DNA of 64,000 bases from Hoylesella loescheii DSM 19665 = JCM 12249 = ATCC 15930 (GTDB lineage: Bacteria > Bacteroidota > Bacteroidia > Bacteroidales > Bacteroidaceae), in NCBI RefSeq assembly GCF_000378085.1, contig NZ_KB899212.1, positions 1 through 64,000 of the forward strand. The letters run 5' to 3'. The translations under genes and the position numbers were made by a program. This document shows, piece after piece, positions 9,656 through 18,220 of this stretch; position 1 is the stretch's first letter, and the number at the start of each line of letters is the position of its first letter. The notes beneath the pieces were generated by a model. That model saw nothing but the letters and a program-made list of their open reading frames with translations, was not told the DNA's origin and did no database searches.

Positions 9656-9762
9656 GTTACATACGTCTTGTACTTGTGTTCCAGCTTATCCGGAACATCG
9701 TTCCACATCATCTGGAACACTGTTCCAGATAAGTTGGAACAGGAGTACATATAAGCTGGAAC
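9656..9762. repeat. 22-bp periodic array of inverted half-sites (GTTCCA/TGGAAC type)
   Basis: Left half-sites begin at 9656 (GTTACA), 9678, 9700 and 9722 (GTTCCA) and 9744 (AGTACA). Right half-sites begin at 9669 (TGTACT), 9691 (CGGAAC) and 9713, 9735 and 9757 (TGGAAC). Each series has an exact 22-bp period. The layout is half-site, N7, inverted half-site, N3, so each unit can form a 6-bp hairpin and same-type sites lie about two helical turns apart. The array sits 3' of the PAP2 gene in a convergent intergenic region. Function unknown. Confidence 0.85.
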
Positions 9763-9825
9763 TTAACAGGAGATGTTAAAGCATTGTTCGAAAGCTATTT
9801 TCGTGCCTTTCGCTTGATGACCCTT

Positions 9826-9966
9826 TGAAAGGTGAAAGGGTGGAAAGGTGGAAGGGTGAAAAGGTAAAAGGGTGAAAAGATGCTTCGCCTTGAGAGCTGA
9901 AAGGGTGGAAAGAGTGAAAGAGTGAAGAGGTAAAAAGGTGGAAGAGTGAAAAGGTGAAGAGGTAAA
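9826..9966. repeat. Purine-rich degenerate minisatellite
   Basis: About 140 bases are made almost wholly of A and G with regular T, in variants of GGTGAAAAG, GGTGGAAAG and AGAGTGAAG. The segment GTGAAAAGATGCTTCGCC occurs once inside the tract and again just after it in the 9967-10010 hairpin. All reading frames here give low-complexity peptides that I reject. A similar but shorter AG/T-rich tract follows the dipeptidase gene at 63550. Confidence 0.75.
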
Positions 9967-10010
9967 AAGGTGAAAAGATGCTTCGCCATCAAGAAGCATC
10001 TTTTCACCTT
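9967..10010. terminator. Bidirectional hairpin terminator between convergent genes
   Basis: AAGGTGAAAAGATGCTTC pairs perfectly with GAAGCATCTTTTCACCTT across an 8-base loop (18 bp). It closes the purine-rich repeat and sits 59 bases beyond the stop of the minus-strand kinase gene, so it can serve both converging transcripts. Confidence 0.65.
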
Positions 10011-10068
10011 TATCTTATGTTTCTTATGTTCTTCTGTCAAAAAGACATCTCCTTCTGTCAAAAAAAGT

Positions 10069-10929
10069 TTACGCCCCAAACCATTCTTTATCTGGCGTAT
10101 ATGGTCCGGTAGCTTCCAATTTACGCGTACACATGGCGGCGGAGAACTTCCCTGCCTCGGCATAACCTAAACCTTGGGCACGACAATACAAGTAACCAGC
10201 CGAATAAGTGTCGCCACAGCCAGTGGCATCTACCAACTTACGTGGCGGATAGGCAGGGATTTCGTAGAACGTTTTGTCGGCATAGATGAGCGAGCCATGG
10301 CTACCTAAGGTGATAACCACCTCTTTAACACCCCACGAAGCAATCTGACGAGCCACCGAACGCGGGTCGGTAAGACCCGTTATCACCTCCATTTCGTGTT
10401 CGTTTAGCTTTAAGATGTGGGTGTAGGCCAAAATATCCAGCTTCTCTTTCCAGTCTACGGCCACCACTTCTTGCCCACGCACGTCGCGCAAAAAGCCCTG
10501 CACGTCGATAGAAATATGTCCGCGCGTGGCCAGTTGACGTATAAAGTCGGTAGAAAAGTCATCGCTTAGCAGTGAACCTAGATGAAAAACCTTCGCCTCT
10601 ACACCGTTCATCTCGCTTATCTTAAAGGGTTCGCACTTGGCCAGCACGCGCTGTGTGCGCTTGTTTTGGTCGCCTTCGTAGCGGTTTTCGAAATATACCG
10701 AGTTGGCACAGGTAAACGCAACCACGTCGATACCTTCGGCACGCATGCGCTTTACCTCTTCTACTTCGAAGCGTCCAAGCTTTGTTACCAACTGATAAGA
10801 CACCTTACGAGGCAGGCGCGCAATGGCATACGAAAAATAAAAAGATGTTCCGCCCGAGATAAACGCCTCGTGATGGGGTGTGATAATCTTGTCGCGCGTG
10901 ATGTGTCCTATACAGCAAATGTCGTTCAT
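10069..10929 (-). CDS. PfkB-family carbohydrate/nucleoside kinase
   Basis: Phosphorylates a sugar or related small molecule with ATP. The 286-residue protein starts MNDICCIGHITRD and carries GGTSFYFSYAIARL near the N-terminus (substrate-binding Gly-Gly). The C-terminal PfkB signature is DATGCGDTYSAGYLY, with the catalytic Asp in GCGD where most relatives have GAGD. I chose the ATG at 10929 over the one at 10980, because the family starts directly at the first beta strand and the extra 17 residues look like leader. The FtsX-like permease gene ends 54 bases upstream. Substrate not assigned. Confidence 0.85.
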   Translation of the reverse strand: MNDICCIGHITRDKIITPHHEAFISGGTSFYFSYAIARLPRKVSYQLVTKLGRFEVEEVKRMRAEGIDVVAFTCANSVYFENRYEGDQNKRTQRVLAKCEPFKISEMNGVEAKVFHLGSLLSDDFSTDFIRQLATRGHISIDVQGFLRDVRGQEVVAVDWKEKLDILAYTHILKLNEHEMEVITGLTDPRSVARQIASWGVKEVVITLGSHGSLIYADKTFYEIPAYPPRKLVDATGCGDTYSAGYLYCRAQGLGYAEAGKFSAAMCTRKLEATGPYTPDKEWFGA

Positions 10930-10983
10930 TGATAAAGAGTTAAGAATTGTTTTAGAAAATGATATGAAGCGATGAGGCAAGGT

Positions 10984-12213
10984 TTAGCCCAAAAGCTTAC
11001 GGCTGAGATAGCGCACGGGATACCATACCGAGAGCCAACCCACGGCTATGACAGTGACGAATATCCACAGCACATCCATATAGTGTACGCTTACGGGATA
11101 GGCATTGACGATGAACGAGCCCTCGCTCTTGCCCAAACTCACCAGTCCGTATTGCTGTTGTAACCAGCAAAGCAGCAGTCCGAGACCTACGCCCACTAGC
11201 GCGCCGACGGCCGAAATCATACGACCTTCGAACAGGAAGATGCGCACAATCTGCTTATCTGTTGCTCCAAGGTTGCGCAAAGTGGCCACATCGGTCTTCT
11301 TGTCGATGATGAGCATCGAGAGCGAACCCACGATATTGAAGCACGCCACCACAAGAATGAAGGTGAGGAAGATGTAGGCGATGGCCTTCTCTACGTTCAT
11401 AATGCGAAACGTGTCTTCTTGTTGTTCGTATCTGTCGCGCACCTTATACTTGTTTCCCACAAGGGTTTGTATCTTCTTTTTTACCTCGGCGGTGTTGGCA
11501 TTGGGTTTTAGTTTCAGCTCTAAAGCCGTGAGCATGCCCTGCATACCAAAGAGATTGCGGGCGAAAGATATGGAAGTGAGGATGTAACGTTGGTCGTATT
11601 TGGCCTGCCTTACAGAGAACACCACGCCAGGAGATAGCAACGAGTCGACCACGAAGCCCGAAGCAGGATTCGAAATGTCGAACTGTCCCTCGCGATTTGG
11701 TGCAAACACGCGCATAAAACCTTTCCAACGCGCGCCCGTTCCTAACTGTTGGGCCAGTCTTATGCCCAACACGCCGTACTGCAAGTTGGCTGCGCGCAAG
11801 GCAAACTCACCTTCACCGTATAGCAAATCGTTGATGCGCGTTAGCTGGGTGAAGTTGTCGTCAACACCCTTAATGGTTACCATGGCCTGCTTATCGCCGT
11901 AAAACACCAGCGCGTTGTCCTCCACACACTCGGTGGCAACGTCCACTTCGGGCAGCTGCTTTATCTCTGTGAGTAGGGGATCGTCGGTTGGTGCGTCCTT
12001 GCCTTTGGCTGGCACCACCTCGATTTGTGGGTCGAAGGCGGTGAAGAGCGAGGCCACGAGGTCGTGAAAGCCGTTGAACACGCTCAGCACGATAACCAAC
12101 GCCATGGTGGCAACAGCTACGCCCACCACAGAAATGGCACTAATGACGTTGATGGCATTGGTGCTTTTCTTGGAGAAAAGGTAGCGGCGGGCGATGAAAA
12201 GAGATACGGCCAT
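10984..12213 (-). CDS. LolC/LolE-type lipoprotein-releasing ABC permease (FtsX fold)
   Basis: A 409-residue inner-membrane subunit of MacB/FtsX type. The first membrane segment follows the basic IARRYLFSKKSTNAINVIS start. A large periplasmic domain (about residues 45-260) and three C-terminal segments, beginning at AIAYIFLTFILVVACFNIVG, complete the four-TM topology. DVATLRNLGATDKQIVRIFLFEG is the cytoplasmic coupling loop expected to contact the ATPase. Likely releases outer-membrane lipoproteins from the inner membrane. No ATPase gene lies next to it in this window. It is six bases downstream of rbfA and likely co-transcribed. Confidence 0.85.
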   Translation of the reverse strand: MAVSLFIARRYLFSKKSTNAINVISAISVVGVAVATMALVIVLSVFNGFHDLVASLFTAFDPQIEVVPAKGKDAPTDDPLLTEIKQLPEVDVATECVEDNALVFYGDKQAMVTIKGVDDNFTQLTRINDLLYGEGEFALRAANLQYGVLGIRLAQQLGTGARWKGFMRVFAPNREGQFDISNPASGFVVDSLLSPGVVFSVRQAKYDQRYILTSISFARNLFGMQGMLTALELKLKPNANTAEVKKKIQTLVGNKYKVRDRYEQQEDTFRIMNVEKAIAYIFLTFILVVACFNIVGSLSMLIIDKKTDVATLRNLGATDKQIVRIFLFEGRMISAVGALVGVGLGLLLCWLQQQYGLVSLGKSEGSFIVNAYPVSVHYMDVLWIFVTVIAVGWLSVWYPVRYLSRKLLG

Positions 12214-12219
12214 GAGTGG

Positions 12220-12555
12220 TTATTTTTTTAATAGCTCGTCGATGCGTTCGATATAGTCGAGGCTGTCGTCGATAAAGAAGCGCAGTTCGGGTATGATGCG
12301 CAACTGATTATGTACGCGCGTGCCCAGTTCGTAGCGTATGGTCTTGATGTTGCTTTCGATATTTTTGAGCAGCTCTTCACCTTTTTCCGAGGGGAAAACG
12401 CTGAGGTAGGCGGTGCAGATGCTGAGGTCGGGCGACACGCGTGTACGTGTTACGCTCACCATTACGCCGTGCATCATTCGCGTTTGCGATTGGAAAATAA
12501 GGCTCAACTCTTTTTGCAGAAGTCGGGCGATGCGGTTTTGTCTTGTTTCTTGCAT
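12220..12555 (-). CDS. rbfA: Ribosome-binding factor A
   Basis: A 30S maturation and cold-adaptation factor. The 111-residue protein starts METR-like (MQETRQNRIARLLQKELS), the family's first helix. It continues with the KH-type core (VSVTRTRVSPDLSICTAYLSVFP) and ends with LRIIPELRFFIDDSLDYIERIDELL, the typical C-terminal RbfA strand and helix. Length is normal. It lies between murI (31 bases) and the FtsX-like permease (6 bases) on the same strand. Confidence 0.93.
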   Translation of the reverse strand: MQETRQNRIARLLQKELSLIFQSQTRMMHGVMVSVTRTRVSPDLSICTAYLSVFPSEKGEELLKNIESNIKTIRYELGTRVHNQLRIIPELRFFIDDSLDYIERIDELLKK

Positions 12556-12586
12556 AGTAGGTGGGGTGTTTAGGGTGATGTGCGGA

Positions 12587-13426
12587 CTATTCCAAGCTTA
12601 CGTGTTGGCAGTCGATTTGCTCGTGTAGGAATATCTGCGCATTCTCCTTGAACTTGTCTTTGTTCTCTGTGGTGAGATAACGAACCGTTCCTTGCTTGGT
12701 GCAAAGCGCGTCTATCTCGGGGTGACGTTGCAGATATTGCTGCAAGCTGTTGGCCACATATTCGCCTTGTGGCACGATGCGAACGCCTGATGGCACATGT
12801 TTCACGATGCTGTTCATCAGCAGGGGATAGTGGGTGCAGCCCAATACGATGGCGTCTATCTGCGGGTCGGTACGCATAAGGGCATCAATTCGCTTCTTGA
12901 CGAAGTAGTCTGCGCCCGGACTATCTGCTTCGTTGGCCTCGACGATGGCTGCCCATAGGGGGCAAGCCATGCCTTGCACGTGTATGTCGGGGAAGAGTTT
13001 CTGTATCTCTAACCGATAGCTGTCGCTCTTGATGGTGCCTTCGGTGGCCAAGACACCCACATGGCGCGTGGCGGTAAGGCTGCCGATGGTTTCGGCTGTT
13101 GGTCGAATGATACCCAACACACGACGTTTGGCATCTAGCGAGGGTAGGTCGCGCTGCTGAATGGAGCGCAGCGCCTTGGCAGAAGCTGTGTTGCAGCCTA
13201 TTATAATAAGGTGACAGCCCTGCTCGAAAAGCTTAATGACGGCCTGGCGAGTGAACTGATATACCACGTCGAACGACCGCGGACCGTATGGCGCACGGGC
13301 GTTGTCGCCCAAGTAGAGATAATCGTACTGGGGCAACAGCTGCCTAATGCCGTGCAAGATGGTTAGTCCGCCGTAGCCAGAATCGAACACGCCGATGGGG
13401 CCTGCTTGCTGTGGAAATTTGTTCAT
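12587..13426 (-). CDS. murI: Glutamate racemase
   Basis: Makes D-glutamate for peptidoglycan. The 279-residue protein has IGVFDSGYGGLTIL (catalytic Asp and Ser-Gly) and YLGDNARAPYG near the N-terminus. The two catalytic cysteines lie in IIGCNTASA and VLGCTHYPLL, each in the expected Asn-Thr-Ala or Thr-His context. Length matches the family. It sits downstream of the ompH genes in the envelope-biogenesis block, as in other Bacteroidales. Confidence 0.95.
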   Translation of the reverse strand: MNKFPQQAGPIGVFDSGYGGLTILHGIRQLLPQYDYLYLGDNARAPYGPRSFDVVYQFTRQAVIKLFEQGCHLIIIGCNTASAKALRSIQQRDLPSLDAKRRVLGIIRPTAETIGSLTATRHVGVLATEGTIKSDSYRLEIQKLFPDIHVQGMACPLWAAIVEANEADSPGADYFVKKRIDALMRTDPQIDAIVLGCTHYPLLMNSIVKHVPSGVRIVPQGEYVANSLQQYLQRHPEIDALCTKQGTVRYLTTENKDKFKENAQIFLHEQIDCQHVSLE

Positions 13427-13503
13427 ACGCTATTCGGGGCGAGCATTGCCCGTTGTGAAGGGATGCTCTGGGCCCATAATGAGTGGCCGTAGCTAGGTGA
13501 ATG

Positions 13504-14052
13504 TTACTTCAACTCGGCACTGATGGCGGCCGAAACGTTCTCGCCCAATGCGGGGTTGAGGTAGGGCGCAGCGTTGTTGTCGGTGTTAAGGATGAAGGCC
13601 AGACCCCTTTGTTCGCCCACTTTGGCAATGGCTTGGTTCAGTCTAGCCTTTAATGGTGCCAGCGCTTCGGCTTCGGCTTTCTGCAATAGGCGTGCAGCCT
13701 CTTGCTTGAAGGCCATGTTCTTCTCCATCAGTTCTTGCAATTCGGCCTGACGCTTCATGCGAATGGCGGGTGCGAAGTCTTTCAAACCGTCGAGGAAAGC
13801 CTCGTATTTGAGGTTGAATTCATCGGTGGCACGCTTCATTTCGGCCTGAAAATTATTGCGAAGGCTTTCGATGTTGCGCTGAATTCCAGCGTAATCGGGA
13901 GCCGACTGCAATACGTCTTGGTAGCTAAAATAGCCAAATCGCAAGGCGGCAGACCGCTGTGCGGGTGCGTTTTGTATTTGTGCGGCCACGTCTTGTGCTC
14001 CAGCCGTGAGGGCTGTGAAGAGTAAGAGGGCTGCTAAAATCGTTTTCTTCAT
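13504..14052 (-). CDS. OmpH/Skp family periplasmic chaperone, third paralogue
   Basis: The 182-residue protein has a signal peptide (MKKTILAALLLFTALTAGAQ) and an OmpH core. A first strand (RFGYFSYQDVLQSAPDYAGIQ) is followed by a long charged helical hairpin (about residues 60-140) and GLAFILNTDNNAAPYLNPALG. Skp proteins hold unfolded outer-membrane proteins for BamA. I use the ATG at 14052 because the longer frame adds 66 residues with no signal sequence. It is separated from the next ompH gene by 322 bases, so it may have its own promoter. Confidence 0.88.
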   Translation of the reverse strand: MKKTILAALLLFTALTAGAQDVAAQIQNAPAQRSAALRFGYFSYQDVLQSAPDYAGIQRNIESLRNNFQAEMKRATDEFNLKYEAFLDGLKDFAPAIRMKRQAELQELMEKNMAFKQEAARLLQKAEAEALAPLKARLNQAIAKVGEQRGLAFILNTDNNAAPYLNPALGENVSAAISAELK

Positions 14053-14374
14053 ATTGTTTGGTTGGTATTTTCGCGACCATTTAAGGGCGCTTGTTCTTAT
14101 TGCGGCGTAAATTATCAGTGCCACATTACGGCACGGATACACCTTATATATATAAGGGTGGATTTGCGAAAAGGCTGAAACCCGCGTTTGGCCACGGCAA
14201 GAAGCTGGGTCAAACACGGGCATCAGTTCTTTCGGCGGTTGTGAAGGCATGGCCGTTTGCAGCGTTCGCTATAAGCGAGAAGCAAAAGGATTGCGTTGCG
14301 TTGGCCTGCCCGAAACCTTACTCAGCAGCTAAAAGGCGTGATACCAAGCCGAAGAGCGGTTCCTAGAAGCTGTC
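14053..14374. other. Intergenic gap between two ompH genes
   Basis: No gene is supported in these 322 bases. A small GTGCC/GGCAC inverted repeat lies near 14121-14138 and an AT-palindrome (CTTATATATATAAG) near 14142-14155. A 91-codon plus-strand frame here has no family features and I reject it. Confidence 0.5.
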
Positions 14375-14875
14375 TTACTTCATCTTGTTGAGCTGTGCTT
14401 TCACGTCGGCCGTAACGTCTTTGCTGAGCGTTTCGCTGATGTAGGGAATGCCAGCCGATACGTCCATGATGTAGACATAACCGCCTGTCTTACCCACAGC
14501 CTTAATGGCATCTACCAGTTTACCGGTGATGGGGCCCATCTTTTCTTGTTGTGCCTTCTGCAAAGCCTGTTGGTTGTCTTGATAGGTTTGCTGAATTTTC
14601 TGGTACATCTGCTGCAAGCTGGCCTCCGTTTCCTGTTGTTTGGTGGCGTTCATCGTGTTCTTGCTCTTCTCGTACTCATCGCTTTTGCGTTTCAATTCAC
14701 TTTGCATAGCGGTGAGTTCGTTTTCGAACTTCTTGGCCGAAGCCTCGATTTCACCCTTTGCTTTTAGGAATTCGGGCATTGAAGCCATCACCTCTTGAGC
14801 GTTAACATGTCCGAATTTCTGTGCAAACATTGCCATTGGGGCGAAGAGCATCAGCATTAAAAATAGTTTCTTCAT
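14375..14875 (-). CDS. OmpH/Skp family periplasmic chaperone, second paralogue
   Basis: The 166-residue protein has a signal peptide (MKKLFLMLMLFAPMAMFAQ). The OmpH first strand KFGHVNAQEVMASMPEF precedes a long alpha-helical arm rich in Gln, Glu and Lys (about residues 40-125, many QQ pairs). GGYVYIMDVSAGIPYISETLSKDVTADV is the closing strand. Size and order are those of Skp, a jellyfish-shaped trimer that protects outer-membrane proteins. It lies between the other two ompH genes on the same strand. Confidence 0.92.
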   Translation of the reverse strand: MKKLFLMLMLFAPMAMFAQKFGHVNAQEVMASMPEFLKAKGEIEASAKKFENELTAMQSELKRKSDEYEKSKNTMNATKQQETEASLQQMYQKIQQTYQDNQQALQKAQQEKMGPITGKLVDAIKAVGKTGGYVYIMDVSAGIPYISETLSKDVTADVKAQLNKMK

Positions 14876-14929
14876 TGTTGTTATTGGTTTTATTTGTTAG
14901 TATTTACATTGTTGTGGCAACGCGTATGG

Positions 14930-15442
14930 TTAGTTGGAATAGCCCAAACGTCCCAGTACCTCGTTGCTAATGTCTATCTTGGGCGACCCAAATATGATGC
15001 CCGTATCGCTTGCCCTGTCGAGCACCAGCGAGTAGCCGCGTTGTTCCGACAGTTCTTTTACGGCGTTATACACGGCCTCTTGTATGGGCGCGATTAAGCT
15101 TTCGCGCTTCTTGTAGAGTTCGCCTTCGGGTCCGAAGTATTTCTTTTTCAGTTCGCCAGCGGCCTTTTCTTTCTTCATAATGGCCTCTTGTTTGGCCTTG
15201 CGTTGGTCTTGCGAGAGGAAAACCACCTCGTTTTGGTAGTTTTTATACATCGTTGCGGCCTCGTTCGATAGTGCCTCAACCTCTGCTTGCCACTTTTTCG
15301 ACACCTGATTGAGCTGCTCGTTGGCACGCTCGTAGGCAGGAATGTTCTTCATAATGTATTCCATGTCGATGAGCGCGAACTTCTGCGCGTTAGCTGCTAG
15401 CGACACCAAGGTCACCATGCAGGTGATGATCAGTTTCTTCAT
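14930..15442 (-). CDS. OmpH/Skp family periplasmic chaperone, first paralogue next to bamA
   Basis: The 170-residue protein starts MKKLIITCMVTLVSLAANAQ (signal peptide). KFALIDMEYIMKNIPAYERA and a helical hairpin follow, ending RGYSLVLDRASDTGIIFGSPKIDIS. I use the ATG at 15442: GGAGAG lies just upstream as a ribosome binding site, and the 27 extra residues of the longer frame precede the signal peptide. It is 112 bases downstream of bamA, the usual Bacteroidales pairing of the barrel assembly machine with its chaperone. Confidence 0.92.
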   Translation of the reverse strand: MKKLIITCMVTLVSLAANAQKFALIDMEYIMKNIPAYERANEQLNQVSKKWQAEVEALSNEAATMYKNYQNEVVFLSQDQRKAKQEAIMKKEKAAGELKKKYFGPEGELYKKRESLIAPIQEAVYNAVKELSEQRGYSLVLDRASDTGIIFGSPKIDISNEVLGRLGYSN

Positions 15443-15554
15443 AAGCTCTCCTCTTTTATTTGTTATTGTCAGCAAAAAGGGTGAAGGCTGGCCAATTGGT
15501 GTAGGCCGAGCCATGTTCCCCATTATGATTTAGACGCTTTCGGATGCGAAAGGT

Positions 15555-18170
15555 TTAGAACTCTTGTCCCAAAATGAAGTGGAATTGACTGCCACCCTTG
15601 GTACCATACACCTTGTCGAAACCGTAAGCCCAGTCGATACCCATAAGTCCCACCATGGGGAGGAAGATACGTACACCCAAGCCAGCACTGCGTTTGATTT
15701 GCAGGGGATTGAACTTGCGGGTGTCGGTCCATGCATTACCGCCTTCAACGAAGCCCAAACCATAGATGGTGGTGTTACCCAGCATGAAGGGATAACGCAA
15801 TTCGAGTGCCATACGTGTGTAGGCATAACCCTCGGCGCCGTATGGAGTGAGCGAACCGTTCTCGTATCCGCGCAAGCCGATAGTTTCTTCGGCATAGCCC
15901 GTTGAGTAGCCGCTCATACCGTCTCCACCCATATAGTAGGTTTCGAAAGGCGACTTCTTATAGCTGTTGTACGAACCCAGCAGACCGAATTCGATACGCG
16001 ACATCAGCACGAAACACTTTTGTCCGCCTGAAAGAGCTGTGTAAGTTTTCGACTTGAACTTCCATTTGTGGTACTCAACCCAACGATATTTCTCCTGCTG
16101 TTCTTGTGAGAAGGTGGGCGATTTTGGGTCGTTGGCCAAGTTGCGATAGTCTTTACCGTCCCATTTAGACCAAGGTGGCGTAACGCTAACTGATGCCATG
16201 AACTCCGAACCTCTGCGGGGGAACATCGGATTGTCAGTAGAACTGCGGCTAAGGGTAAGCCCAAGGTTGATGTTATTGGCGTTACCGTTGCTCATAATGA
16301 AGTAGCGCCAGTTCTTCAACATATATCGCGTGTACGAGAGGTCCATCGATAGTAGGAAGTAATCATCGGGCCAGCGAAGCCTTTTACCCCATCCTACAGT
16401 CGCTCCAAGCATCTGTATGTACTGCTTGGGGTCGTAATAGTTCTCGTAACTGTTGTAGTAGCTACTTCCGTAGCCATACCTATAGTTGTTATAAGCGTTG
16501 TAATAGTTGTTGTTATAATAGTTGCTGTTCACGCCTGTTTGCTTCGAGTAGAACACACTAACGTTGAATTGTAGCGGGCGTTTACCTCCAAACCAAGCTG
16601 TGGAGTAGCTGGCATTGTACGATTGATAGTACTTACCGTTGGTTTGTGCACCTATAGCCAGGGTCTCACCATCGCCAATGGGCAAAATTCCACGGCGTTC
16701 CTTGTTCTTGCCGAAGAGGTTGCGCATGGAGAAGTTGTTGAGCTTAAGGCCGATTTTACCGATAACACCCGTCTGTCCCCAACCTAATGAGAACTCAATT
16801 TGGTCATTGCTCTTCTGCTCAAGGTTCCAGTTGATGTCCACGGTACCATCTTCGTAGTTGGGGCGAACGTCTGGATTAACCTTCTCGGGGTCGAAATGAC
16901 CCATCGAAGCCAATTCGCGTGCCGAGCGTTGTAATGCCTCTTTCGAGAAGAGATCACCTGGTTTGGTACGCAATTCACGGCGCACCACGTTCTCGTAAAG
17001 GCGGTCGTTACCGTTGATACGCACCTTGCTGAGGTGTGCCTGCTGACCTTCCACGATGCGCATTTCGAGGTCGATGGAGTCGCCCACGATGTTCATCTCA
17101 GTTGGTTGCAGGTTATAGAAGAGGTAACCATGGTTCCAATATTGGTTGCCCACTGCGTCTTCGTCTTCCGTTAGACGCTTGCTCATCAGCTTCTGGTCGT
17201 ACACATCGCCCTTCTTCATGCCAAGAAGTGCGTTAAGATAGTCGGTAGAATAGACGGTGTTTCCTACCCAAGTGACGTTACGCAGGTAGTATTTCTTACC
17301 CTCATCCACCTTTACAAGGATGTTCACGTGCTTGTCGTCGGCGTTCCATACGCTGTCCTCCACGATGGTTGCATCGCGAAAACCAAGCTCGTTATATTTC
17401 TCGATAAGCTTTTTCTTATCGGCAGCCCAGCGTTCGTTGGTAAACTTCTTGGCCTTGAACAGCGATGAAAGCTTACCCGCTTCGTGGGTTTTGGCGAATG
17501 CGCCCTTACGCAAAAGTCCGCCCTTAATCTTGTTGCTAGGCAGCTGTGCGTTACCCTCGATGAAGATGTTTCGCACCTTCATCTTCTCTTTCTTGTCGAT
17601 GATAATATCGAGTATAACCTGATTTTTGTTGCTCACATCGTCGCGTTGGCGCACCTCGATGTCGGCATTCTTAAAGCCCTTGTCATCGAAATATCGCTTA
17701 GCCAAGATTTTAGCGCGGTCTATCATGTTGGGGGTAATCTGTGCCCCTTTAAGCAGACCCAGCTTGTTTTCCATGTCTTCGCGCTCCGACTTTTTCAGTC
17801 CTACGTAGTTGATAACCGATACGCGTGGGCGCATGGCCAAGCTTACGTGCAGGTAAATCTTGTCGCCAACGATCGAGTCGGCAGAAATCATAACGTTAGA
17901 GAATAGTCCGTGTCGCCAATAACGTTTCACGGCGTCGGTAATGTCGTTGCCCGGAACGGTTATTTCCTGCCCCACACTCAATCCGGAGATGCCAGCCAGC
18001 ATATAGTCTTCATAGCCTTCGATACCCGAAACGTTGATGCCACCCAGCACCAATGTCTTGGGTGTACCGGCGTATGATATGTCGGGGTACACGATTTTGC
18101 CCTGTGCAGCGGCGTTAAGCGTGCACAAGCAGAGGGCGATAACAGGAAAAACCTTGTGTAATATCTTCAT
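15555..18170 (-). CDS. bamA: Outer-membrane protein assembly factor BamA
   Basis: Inserts beta-barrel proteins into the outer membrane. The 871-residue protein has a signal peptide (MKILHKVFPVIALCLCTLNAAAQ), five POTRA domains (about residues 45-470) and a C-terminal barrel ending in GQEF, with the terminal Phe expected for a Bam substrate. The barrel has the lid-loop-type motif GLRGYENGSLTPYG. An unusual Tyr/Asn-rich stretch (about residues 543-575) sits where an extracellular loop is expected. It lies between uppS and ompH, a conserved Bacteroidales order. Confidence 0.95.
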   Translation of the reverse strand: MKILHKVFPVIALCLCTLNAAAQGKIVYPDISYAGTPKTLVLGGINVSGIEGYEDYMLAGISGLSVGQEITVPGNDITDAVKRYWRHGLFSNVMISADSIVGDKIYLHVSLAMRPRVSVINYVGLKKSEREDMENKLGLLKGAQITPNMIDRAKILAKRYFDDKGFKNADIEVRQRDDVSNKNQVILDIIIDKKEKMKVRNIFIEGNAQLPSNKIKGGLLRKGAFAKTHEAGKLSSLFKAKKFTNERWAADKKKLIEKYNELGFRDATIVEDSVWNADDKHVNILVKVDEGKKYYLRNVTWVGNTVYSTDYLNALLGMKKGDVYDQKLMSKRLTEDEDAVGNQYWNHGYLFYNLQPTEMNIVGDSIDLEMRIVEGQQAHLSKVRINGNDRLYENVVRRELRTKPGDLFSKEALQRSARELASMGHFDPEKVNPDVRPNYEDGTVDINWNLEQKSNDQIEFSLGWGQTGVIGKIGLKLNNFSMRNLFGKNKERRGILPIGDGETLAIGAQTNGKYYQSYNASYSTAWFGGKRPLQFNVSVFYSKQTGVNSNYYNNNYYNAYNNYRYGYGSSYYNSYENYYDPKQYIQMLGATVGWGKRLRWPDDYFLLSMDLSYTRYMLKNWRYFIMSNGNANNINLGLTLSRSSTDNPMFPRRGSEFMASVSVTPPWSKWDGKDYRNLANDPKSPTFSQEQQEKYRWVEYHKWKFKSKTYTALSGGQKCFVLMSRIEFGLLGSYNSYKKSPFETYYMGGDGMSGYSTGYAEETIGLRGYENGSLTPYGAEGYAYTRMALELRYPFMLGNTTIYGLGFVEGGNAWTDTRKFNPLQIKRSAGLGVRIFLPMVGLMGIDWAYGFDKVYGTKGGSQFHFILGQEF

Positions 18171-18220
18171 CTTTGGGTTGTTTTCTATCGTTATGAGTCA
18201 ATAATCTTCAGCCTGCGGGT

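Noticed and set aside
9656..9762. CRISPR array
   Set aside because: The repeated part is a 6-base inverted pair with a 22-bp period; there are no 25-40 bp direct repeats, no unique 30-bp spacers and no cas genes.
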